Assembly (NCBI GenBank): GCA_030424825.1
Contig: JAUHWE010000266.1
Location: 1-6,671, forward strand
From: Verrucomicrobiia bacterium
GTDB lineage: Bacteria; Verrucomicrobiota; Verrucomicrobiia; Opitutales; Opitutaceae
DNA length: 6,671 nt
Reading direction: 5' to 3'
Shown here: positions 1 to 5,509 of the stretch, piece by piece
Numbering within the stretch: position 1 is the stretch's first letter
How the letters are laid out: every line of letters starts with the position of its first letter
Notes under the pieces: model-generated
Seen by the model: the letters and a program-made list of their open reading frames with translations, nothing else
What the model was told of the DNA's origin: nothing
Databases searched by the model: none
Made by a program: the position numbers and the translations under genes

Positions 1-2
1 CC

Positions 3-113
3 CCGCCCTACACTTTCTATCAATTGGTGAATAAGACTTATTGGGCACTCTCTAAAGCGGATCGCTTCGTTTCTGAAAACAAACTGAGCTCGATCCGATT
101 TCAGGCATTCTAG
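3..113 (+). CDS. C-terminal fragment of an unidentified gene (5' end outside window)
   Basis: Reading from base 3, this frame is open for 36 codons from the window edge to a TAG stop at 111-113; the other two + frames close within about 35 bases. The peptide is rich in aromatic residues (PPYTFYQLVNKTYWALSKAD, then about 16 more residues ending in RFQAF), which looks like real protein rather than random translation. I do not recognise the family from so short a tail. A methyltransferase or glycosyltransferase C-terminus would be compatible, but nothing proves it. One antisense frame is also open here, so coding on the - strand is not fully excluded, but it lacks an ATG and reads less like protein. 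The gap of 141 bp to the next gene suggests it is a separate transcription unit. Confidence 0.45.
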   Translation, partial: PPYTFYQLVNKTYWALSKADRFVSENKLSSIRFQAF

Positions 114-254
114 TCGAGGTATCAAATTGTGGTCATCGCTTGTGGTGGAGGGGTAATGGGTGCAGAGCCTGGATGCAGCGACGTCGTGTTTGCCCTGCCA
201 GAAGAGTCGAAATAGACTGTTTACAAAGGATCCGGTATCTCCTAGTTTGCACTT

Positions 255-1226
255 ATGTATCTCTCGTTGCGTACTTATTGCCCTGTTGTAGTTTTGTCGT
301 TTCTGCTTTCGGTTTCCGCCTCTGCAGACACGCCTTCAGTGGTGGAAACGGAGGAGCGGATTGAAGTTTCGATCGGTGGACGCAGCGTATTGACCTACCA
401 CAAGGCCGAGGTTCCACCCCCGGAAGGGGTTGATCCGGTTTTTGCCCGCAGTGGTTTTATCCATCCCGTCTATTCTCCCAGTGGAGCGGTTGTTACGGGA
501 ATTCATCCCGATGACCATTATCATCACTTGGGGCTTTGGCATGCTTGGGTCGACTGTGTGGTCGACGGGGAAAACGTTGATTTCTGGAATTTGAAGAAAG
601 AGACGGGCAGGGTGCGCTATGCGAAGACGCTCTCAGTTATGACGGCGAACAACGCTGCAGGTTTTACCGTTTTGCAGGAGCATGTCATTTTTCCTGGGAA
701 TGAGAAAAAGGAACGAGTGATACTGAGGGAGGAATTTAATATTGTAGCTCGTTTTGTCGACGGGGCTTATGAGATCGATTATGAAACCAAGCAGACGAAT
801 GTTTCAAATTCCTCGTTGAAATTACCTGCCTACCGTTATGGGGGTCCCATTGCCTATCGCGCCCCTCATCATTGGGACAAGACCAACAGCGACTATCTCA
901 GTTCGGAGGGAAAGAATCGTAATGACGGACACACTACTCGTTCGAAGTGGATTGCGATGTGGGGAGCAAAAGCTTCAGGAAACGGCGAGGATACGTTGAG
1001 CATTCTCAGTCATGCGAACAACCATGACTTTCCCCAACGAATGCGTGTCTGGCCGGAGACATCCAACAATGGGGCCATTTTCTTCAACTACGTTCCGATC
1101 CAGGAACATGGTTGGGAGATACCTCCTGGTCAAAGTTCTACGATGCGGTACCGATTGGTTGTGCAAGATGGGAAGCCGGACCGATCTGATCTCGATCAGC
1201 GTTGGGCACGCTTTGTGAATTGGTGA
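255..1226 (+). CDS. Secreted DUF6807 ('PmoA family') protein
   Basis: A 323-residue protein with a Sec signal peptide: hydrophobic stretch at about residues 10-22 and a likely signal peptidase I site after Ala24 (ASA|D). The mature part matches the DUF6807 family, formerly labelled 'methane oxygenase PmoA'. It has HPVYSPSG at 70-77 and the histidine-rich HPDDHYHHLGLWHAW at 84-98, then YGGPIAYRA near 195-203, RSKWIAMWG near 229-237, HANNHDFPQRMRVWP at 253-267 and a closing YRLVVQDG at 299-306. The family is common beside carbohydrate-degradation genes in Planctomycetes, Verrucomicrobia and Bacteroidetes. Its biochemical role is unsettled and the methane name should not be taken as function; the His/Asp cluster could bind metal or sugar (inference). 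The start is fixed by an in-frame TAG at 243-245, with ATG 255 the only sensible codon after it. No good Shine-Dalgarno sits at normal spacing; an AAAGGA at 225-230 is too far away. It stands alone and is convergent with the ABC exporter. Confidence 0.88.
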   Translation: MYLSLRTYCPVVVLSFLLSVSASADTPSVVETEERIEVSIGGRSVLTYHKAEVPPPEGVDPVFARSGFIHPVYSPSGAVVTGIHPDDHYHHLGLWHAWVDCVVDGENVDFWNLKKETGRVRYAKTLSVMTANNAAGFTVLQEHVIFPGNEKKERVILREEFNIVARFVDGAYEIDYETKQTNVSNSSLKLPAYRYGGPIAYRAPHHWDKTNSDYLSSEGKNRNDGHTTRSKWIAMWGAKASGNGEDTLSILSHANNHDFPQRMRVWPETSNNGAIFFNYVPIQEHGWEIPPGQSSTMRYRLVVQDGKPDRSDLDQRWARFVNW

Positions 1227-1229
1227 ACG

Positions 1230-1306
1230 GGTAGGGCAACGACCTCCGGGCGTGCCGCACAAGGAGATCATAAAAACGCGGCACGCCCGGAGGTCGTTGC
1301 CCTACC
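1230..1306. repeat. Perfect 29-bp-arm extragenic palindrome (REP-like)
   Basis: The left arm 1230-1258 (begins GGTAGGGCAACGACC, ends GTGCCGC) is exactly the reverse complement of the right arm 1278-1306. The 19-nt AT-rich loop is at 1259-1277. It starts three bases after the DUF6807 stop codon. All 29 pairs are intact and GC-rich, so it would form a very stable hairpin in RNA or single-stranded DNA. The right arm is followed by CTTGG, not a T-run, so it does not look like an intrinsic terminator. The outer end GTAGGGC is shared with the next two elements, pointing to one repeat superfamily. It is probably a dispersed REP/REPIN-type element, but this cannot be confirmed without the rest of the genome. 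Confidence 0.85.
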
Positions 1307-1326
1307 TTGGAGAATATTTCGAAATC

Positions 1327-1389
1327 TGTAGGGCGAGGTCGCTGACCCGCCTATGGCTTAGGATTGCCGTGTCAGCAACCCAGTCTACA
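1327..1389. repeat. Decayed palindrome of the same superfamily
   Basis: The left arm 1327-1348 reads TGTAGGGCGAGGTCGCTGAC plus CC. A degraded reverse complement lies at 1369-1389 (GTGTCAGCAACCCAGTCTAC plus A). Pairing the two arms gives about 16 matches over 21 positions with one gap, both outer ends TGTA/TACA intact, and a loop of about 20 nt. The left arm keeps the family motif TGTAGGGCGAGGTCGC; the right arm has collected substitutions. It is read as an older, eroding copy beside two fresher ones. The hairpin could still form but would be weaker. Confidence 0.6.
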
Positions 1390-1422
1390 ATGGAAAGAAA
1401 GTGTTCAATAGACCGAATATTT

Positions 1423-1501
1423 TGTAGGGGCGGCGCTTGCGGCGACTGCATTGTCTTGGGCTATAGCCACTTGAGCGGTCGCCGCAAGCGACGCCCCTAC
1501 A
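1423..1501. repeat. 24-bp-arm extragenic palindrome, one mismatch (REP-like)
   Basis: The left arm 1423-1446 (TGTAGGGGCGGCGCTTGCGG, then CGAC) pairs with 1478-1501 (GTCGCCGCAAGCGACGCCCC, then TACA) in 23 of 24 positions. The single mismatch is a C-to-A difference in the right arm. The 31-nt loop contains a 10-bp perfect palindrome, GGCTATAGCC at 1459-1468, so a small hairpin can nest inside the large one. Inner arm sequence differs from the other two elements, but the TGTAGGGxxxxG end is shared. No T-run follows it on either strand. Confidence 0.85.
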
Positions 1502-1609
1502 TTAGAAATCGATATAGCCCAATTTATTGGTCACGCTCTATGATTCATAAAGATTCTGAACACAGCTCCAAGGCGGCGTAGATTCACCCAAGCGAATGGC
1601 GAAACCTGC

Positions 1610-3442
1610 TCAAGCCTGTCTGCTATAAAGTCGCTGGTAGAGCGGGCTGTTGGCGAGAAGCTCATCGTGTGAGCCCGAATCGACGATCTGGCCGTTCTCG
1701 AAAACGAGTATTTGCTGGGCGGAGACGATGGTGCTGAATCGATGTGCGATTATGAGGACGGTCTTTCCGATCACTAGCTTGCTGAGCGCTTGCTGGATTT
1801 TTTCCTCGCTTTCCGAGTCTAAGGCGGAAGTGGCCTCGTCTAATATCAAAATCGGAGCCGAACGCAAAAAAGCCCGAGCGATGGCGATACGTTGTCGCTG
1901 ACCCCCTGAAAGCCTTGCTCCCCGCTCACCGACAATTTCATCGTACCCTCGATCCATTGATCGAATAAACTCATCGGCGAAGGCGTTCTTGGCGGCAGCC
2001 TTTACCTCCTCGTCGGTCGCGTCTTGACGCCCCAATCGGATATTCTCCATCACCGTGTCATCGAAAAGCACCGGTTCTTGGGAAACGAGTGCGATCTGTT
2101 GCCGGAGGTCTTTCAAGGGTATCGAGCGCAAATCACGCCCATCGATTGAAATCGATCCCTTCACAACGTCGAAAAACCGAGGCACAAGGTTCACGAATGT
2201 ACTCTTTCCTGATCCACTGGGGCCTACCAAAGCGCAGATCGAACCGGCTGAAATCTGAGCGCTCACATTTTGCAATACGGGAGCGGAGTCGTAGGAAAAG
2301 TCGACTCGGTCGAAGCAGATATCTCCGTTTGCGGCCTCAAGCGGCTTTGCATTCGGGTCTTCGACCACATCGATCGACTGGTTCAGGATTTCCTCCACCC
2401 GTTTTAGCGCTGCGGCCCCTTTGGAAAGCTCGGCGGCGAACATACCCAAGCTCTTGATGGCGCTGTACAAGAAGTAGAGGGCGAGGAATACACCAGTGAA
2501 TACGCCACCGGCGACTCCTTGGTAGTAGCCGATAACGAAAGCGATGGACAGCCCGATCGACGAGATGGTTTCGATTACGGGTGGAAGGGAGAAGCCGTAT
2601 TTTACGACCTTCATTTGAGATCGGTACAGATCGGCGGCTCGATTTCTGAAGCGGGTAGATTCGCGTTCCTCAAGATTGAAAGCCCGGACCTCTCGCGCCG
2701 CGCTCAGGTTCTGAACGATGTTCTGCGTCAGGCCCCCGAACTCCTCTTGTTGTTTAACCGCCTTTCGTGACAGTTTTCTACTAAAATGGCGTATTGGAAA
2801 AACAACAACGGGGAGGGCCATCAGGCAAAGGTAAATTTCAAGCACCCCTTCGTGCTGCACCGCTTTGAGAATTAGGAAAAAGGCAGCCCCAATTATAGTG
2901 GCAGGTTGGGTAATGAATTTACGAGCGACATAGTTTAACGTAATCTGCAGCGCTTGCGTATCTCCGGTAATACGGGCTATTAAATCACCGCTGGGGTTGT
3001 TTTGGAAGTACGCGAAGGACAGAAGTTGAAGACGGTCAAAAACTCGGACGCGAAGATCGCGAATCGCTGCCAACCCTGCTGAATGGAGCAGGTAAGCGCC
3101 GAGAAAATTAGAGGCTCCAATGATTAGAAAGAGGATAGGAAAGATCGCGGCAATGAGGATGATTTCGTTGAGCATCAACGCTCGGTCGTCGCTGAAAATA
3201 TTCGAGAAGAGCCGCTCGACTCCGTTCGTCAAGCCCGCACCGGTGAGCGCCCCTCCGATCGATCCAAATACTGCTGACAGCCATATTTTGCCCTGGTAAG
3301 GCCGGATAAGCGCAAAGAATGTTTTGAGGTCCTTCAGCATATGGGGGTGGGATGATGACGGTTGGACTTCCGAGGGCAATAGCGGATACCCTTCGGGACA
3401 TTTTTCCATAGCGCACTGACGATCCGCTTGCAATTTAGCCAT
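1610..3442 (-). CDS. MsbA-type ABC exporter (fused membrane and ATPase domains)
   Basis: A 610-residue half-transporter that would work as a homodimer in the inner membrane. The membrane domain has about six helices (near 52-72, 92-118, 178-196, 200-217, 288-307, 312-335). The ATPase domain is complete: A-loop Tyr384, Walker A GPSGSGKST 407-415, Q-loop Gln455, signature LSGGQ 511-515, Walker B ILILDE 531-536 with Glu536, D-loop SALD, and H-loop His567. In this family the typical cargo is a lipid-linked molecule such as lipid A core; other lipids or drugs are possible. The divergent neighbour is a Kdo-kinase-like gene, which favours envelope glycolipid export (inference). The start is uncertain. 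Met1 gives a polar 34-residue leader (MAKLQADRQCAMEK...) unusual for the family. Met12 (ATG at 3409-3407) and Met35 (ATG at 3340-3338, giving MLKDLKTFFALIRPY) are alternatives, and none has a clear Shine-Dalgarno. Met35 gives a family-typical N-terminus. Confidence 0.93.
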   Translation of the reverse strand: MAKLQADRQCAMEKCPEGYPLLPSEVQPSSSHPHMLKDLKTFFALIRPYQGKIWLSAVFGSIGGALTGAGLTNGVERLFSNIFSDDRALMLNEIILIAAIFPILFLIIGASNFLGAYLLHSAGLAAIRDLRVRVFDRLQLLSFAYFQNNPSGDLIARITGDTQALQITLNYVARKFITQPATIIGAAFFLILKAVQHEGVLEIYLCLMALPVVVFPIRHFSRKLSRKAVKQQEEFGGLTQNIVQNLSAAREVRAFNLEERESTRFRNRAADLYRSQMKVVKYGFSLPPVIETISSIGLSIAFVIGYYQGVAGGVFTGVFLALYFLYSAIKSLGMFAAELSKGAAALKRVEEILNQSIDVVEDPNAKPLEAANGDICFDRVDFSYDSAPVLQNVSAQISAGSICALVGPSGSGKSTFVNLVPRFFDVVKGSISIDGRDLRSIPLKDLRQQIALVSQEPVLFDDTVMENIRLGRQDATDEEVKAAAKNAFADEFIRSMDRGYDEIVGERGARLSGGQRQRIAIARAFLRSAPILILDEATSALDSESEEKIQQALSKLVIGKTVLIIAHRFSTIVSAQQILVFENGQIVDSGSHDELLANSPLYQRLYSRQA

Positions 3443-3453
3443 AGTTCGGAAGC

Positions 3454-3483
3454 ATCAATGCCCAACGACGCCTAAGCTGTCAA
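3454..3483 (-). promoter_or_regulatory. Possible sigma-70-like promoter for the ABC exporter
   Basis: On the - strand a perfect TTGACA (3483-3478) is followed after 18 bp by ATTGAT (3459-3454), only a half match to a -10 box. Transcription would begin around 3447, a few bases before the Met1 codon of the exporter. If real, the transcript would be nearly leaderless for Met1, or have a leader of about 105 nt if Met35 is the true start. It lies in the only gap between the divergent exporter and kinase genes, where promoters are expected. The -10 match is poor, so this is a candidate only. Confidence 0.28.
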
Positions 3484-3548
3484 AAAATCCAACCAACCGA
3501 ATTCCCTACCGTTTTCACCTTTAGTACCTCTCTCTCGAAGCCTTTTCT

Positions 3549-4319
3549 ATGCCTTTGAAAATGCAAATCGCTAATTCGTTCGACCAGCCTGTGTGGCGAC
3601 GCTGGTTGGAGGACTTGCCTGAAACGGTCACTCGCTTCCCGGAGGAAAAATTGCTCCAAGGGGGTCGCAATCAGCTCTTTCGCTGCGATTTCGAGAACCA
3701 GGATCTTGTGGTAAAGCGGTTTCCCAATAGCGATGTGTGGAAAAAAGTGGCCTATCGCATTTGTGACAGCAAAGCCAAGCGTTCCTATTTGCACACCCAG
3801 CGCCTCAATCAAGCCGGATTGCACAGTCCGGAACCCGTGGCATGGGTTGAGTCATGGGAGGGCCAATGGTTGAAGGAGAGCTTCTACGTCTGCTTCTATG
3901 TTCCCTTCGATCACGAAGCCCGCCAGCTCCATCAGCCTCACTTGCCTCAACGAATCGAAAAGGCCCGTTTGCTTGGCCAGTCGCTCGCCAAGATGCACCG
4001 GGCCGAAATATTGCATCTCGACCTTACCCCAGGAAACCTTCTTTATCGCCCCGTGCAAAATAGTGGTTGGGAAATTCAGATCGTTGACAATAATCGTATG
4101 CGATTCGGGCCGGTGCCCCGCCGAGCCGCGGTGACCTCCCTCGCTCAAGCTGATTTGCCCGACGATTTACTCCCTTCCCTGTTGTCCACCTACGCTGAAT
4201 GCGTTCGGACCCCGTTTGAAGAATTGGAGCAGGCCTTTTGCCGCCGTCGCCAGAGCTACGCCTTAAAATGGCGTATTAAAAACGCAACCCGTCCATGGAG
4301 GAGAAAAATTGGCCTCTAA
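3549..4319 (+). CDS. Kdo-kinase/WaaP/InaA-like lipopolysaccharide sugar kinase
   Basis: A 256-residue, signal-less protein with the small protein-kinase-like fold of LPS kinases, which phosphorylate core sugars (Kdo or heptose) at the inner face of the inner membrane. Visible motifs are a glycine-containing strand GGRNQLFRC at 38-46, the ATP-binding lysine in LVVKRF (Lys56), SKAKRSYLHTQRLNQAGLHS at 74-93 (the usual lead-in to PEPVAWVE), and catalytic loop HLDLTPGN at 156-163 (Asp158, Asn163). A metal-binding Asp180 follows in IQIVDNNRMRF, in place of DFG. All key residues are present, so it should be active. The family more often has HxDLSPGN; here position 157 is Leu. Its 3' end overlaps the next gene by 11 bp, so the two are probably one operon and translationally coupled. 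It is divergent from the MsbA-like exporter, consistent with an envelope glycolipid locus. ATG 3549 is used; Met5 (3561) is an alternative and neither has an obvious ribosome-binding site. The exact acceptor sugar cannot be read from sequence. Confidence 0.85.
   Translation: MPLKMQIANSFDQPVWRRWLEDLPETVTRFPEEKLLQGGRNQLFRCDFENQDLVVKRFPNSDVWKKVAYRICDSKAKRSYLHTQRLNQAGLHSPEPVAWVESWEGQWLKESFYVCFYVPFDHEARQLHQPHLPQRIEKARLLGQSLAKMHRAEILHLDLTPGNLLYRPVQNSGWEIQIVDNNRMRFGPVPRRAAVTSLAQADLPDDLLPSLLSTYAECVRTPFEELEQAFCRRRQSYALKWRIKNATRPWRRKIGL
4297..4303 (+). promoter_or_regulatory. Strong Shine-Dalgarno deciding a TTG start
   Basis: GGAGGAG lies inside the end of the kinase gene, followed by AAAAA and then TTG at 4309-4311, with about 7 nt from the GGAGG core to the start codon. 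It is the best ribosome-binding site in the window. It supports the non-ATG start of the TIM-barrel gene and implies that ribosomes finishing the kinase at 4317-4319 can reinitiate there. Confidence 0.8.
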
Positions 4320-5451
4320 GGAAAATAAGGACGAGTCCTCTTGGGATGGCTTCAGCGAGCAACCTTACCCGATTCGGCACCGATTCACGTTCGCTGAGCG
4401 TTTGAAATGGTGTTTGTGGTCCTATACGAAGGCGGTTTTATTCACTCTTGCTGCCTTACCGGTAGTTGCCGCTCTCCAAGGCGCTCTCTCGCTGGGATAT
4501 CGCCCCAGTAACTGGATACGCCGTAGCGAGAATCCGCGAGAATTCATGGGCATCGCGGTTGCTTTGGACTCTTGCGATGGACCTCGGGTCGCCCAGGAAG
4601 TCGAAACGCTCGGAGTGCGTCAGATACTGCTTCGCTTTCCGCTTTGGGAAATGGAGCGATTGGAGGAGCACTGGCAATTCGTGCAATCTCTTCCGAACTG
4701 CGAGTTTGTTCTGTGCCCCATGCAAGATCGGAACCACATTCTCGATCATGATTTGTGGCGAACGAATTTGAGAACGGTTGTTGAGCGCTTTTGGCCCAAG
4801 ATCAAAAACTTCCAAATTGGGCAAGGGATCAACCGCTCCAAATGGGGCTTTTTCGGTTGCGACGAGTTTCTTGAATTTGCCAGCGTTGCGGAAGAGCTCC
4901 GGTCGGACTTTCCGGGTATTCACTTCATCGGCCCCTGTGTGTTAGACTTCGAGCCGATCCCTTTCATCCGCTCAATGCTGCATTGGTATGAAATACACTG
5001 GGATATCGTGGGCTGTGCCCTTTATGTCGACCGTCGGGGGTGTCCGCGAAACCGCCAGTTTCTGATCTTCGATCTAACCCAGAAGATCTACCATTTCGTC
5101 GCCTGTGCCCTTTGCAGCAACAAATCGAATCGCCGTTTATGGATAACGGAAGTCAACTGGCCGCTGGAAGATCAAGGTGCCTATTCTCCGACCGGAGAGG
5201 ATTTGTGTGTTAGTGAAGAGGCCGCTGCGGAGTATCTGAATAGCTACTACGAGGATGCTTGGAAAAGCGGTTTGGTTGAACGGGTCTTCTGGTGGCAACT
5301 GGTGTCGAAGGGCTACGGTCTCATTGATGTAGGCGAGGATAACTCGCTCCGCTACCGCCCCGCCTACCATCAATTCAAGAAATTGTTGACCAGAAACGTA
5401 TCCGATCCGAGTCAGTTTGAAGAGGAATTGAAAGCAACGGGAACCGCGTGA
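4309..5451 (+). CDS. Membrane-anchored TIM-barrel protein resembling clan GH-A glycoside hydrolases
   Basis: A 380-residue protein started at TTG. The N-terminal 40 residues are polar, then one membrane segment spans about 41-62 (KAVLFTLAALPVVAALQGAL within it), so it is a single-pass anchored protein with its C-terminal domain probably outside the inner membrane. The rest alternates strands and helices like a (beta/alpha)8 barrel. LWITEVNWP at 277-285 matches the nucleophile strand of GH5/GH39/GH53-like enzymes (Glu281), and VFWWQL at 326-331 fits the closing strand 8. At strand 4, where active enzymes carry the acid/base in a GNEPN-type motif, the sequence is FQIGQGINRSKWG (168-180): the Asn-Glu pair reads Gln172-Gly173. 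It may therefore be a binding protein or an enzyme with altered chemistry. Its substrate is unknown; coupling to a Kdo-kinase-like gene suggests an envelope glycan. I know no established gene symbol. It ends 58 bp before the convergent sulfatase stop. Confidence 0.65.
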   Translation: MASKENKDESSWDGFSEQPYPIRHRFTFAERLKWCLWSYTKAVLFTLAALPVVAALQGALSLGYRPSNWIRRSENPREFMGIAVALDSCDGPRVAQEVETLGVRQILLRFPLWEMERLEEHWQFVQSLPNCEFVLCPMQDRNHILDHDLWRTNLRTVVERFWPKIKNFQIGQGINRSKWGFFGCDEFLEFASVAEELRSDFPGIHFIGPCVLDFEPIPFIRSMLHWYEIHWDIVGCALYVDRRGCPRNRQFLIFDLTQKIYHFVACALCSNKSNRRLWITEVNWPLEDQGAYSPTGEDLCVSEEAAAEYLNSYYEDAWKSGLVERVFWWQLVSKGYGLIDVGEDNSLRYRPAYHQFKKLLTRNVSDPSQFEEELKATGTA

Positions 5452-5509
5452 TCGAACCCTTCGTCGCAATCCCGTATTGTGCGGATTATGCGATTGAAAA
5501 AAGCGTAGA

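Larger units (their letters stand above)
1227..1609. other. Convergent non-coding gap carrying a cluster of palindromes
   Basis: A 383-bp gap between the 3' ends of the DUF6807 gene (+) and the ABC exporter (-). About 70% of 1230-1501 is occupied by three palindromic elements, listed separately. The right-hand part (1502-1609) shows no gene, no T-run terminator and no further long repeat. A + strand open frame at 1252-1581 runs through the palindrome arms and is judged non-coding because its translation is mainly repeat sequence. Two strong genes end head-on here, so the hairpins may help stop or stabilise both transcripts, but none has the U-tract of a classical intrinsic terminator. Confidence 0.8.

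Noticed and set aside
140..364. 74-residue + strand open frame overlapping the start of the DUF6807 gene
   Set aside because: It overlaps the signal-peptide region of the real gene in another frame and its translation is Arg/Cys-rich with no family features.
255..1226. Methane monooxygenase subunit, as the 'PmoA' family label might suggest
   Set aside because: The protein is soluble after signal cleavage and lacks the membrane helices of particulate methane monooxygenase PmoA; no pmoB or pmoC neighbours are present. The name is a historical misnomer of the domain family.
1230..1306. Perfect palindrome as a bidirectional intrinsic terminator
   Set aside because: The position after a stop codon fits, but neither side has a T-run, the arms are far longer than needed, and a related palindrome end recurs twice nearby. 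A repeat element explains it better, although it may still affect transcript ends.
1230..1501. CRISPR-like array
   Set aside because: The repeats are palindromes of differing sequence with no constant direct repeat and no regular spacers, and no cas gene is nearby.
1252..1581. 109-residue + strand open frame in the convergent gap
   Set aside because: It passes straight through the arms of the palindromes, its translation is Arg/Cys-rich repeat sequence, and no ribosome-binding site precedes it. Such frames are a common artefact over REP-like repeats.
3480..3824. 114-residue - strand open frame across the divergent promoter and kinase start
   Set aside because: It is antisense to the conserved kinase N-terminus and has no recognisable domain; it reads as a shadow of the real gene.
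4456..4923. 155-residue - strand open frame antisense to the TIM-barrel gene
   Set aside because: It lies wholly inside a well-supported gene on the other strand, has no recognisable motif, and no start signal stands out.
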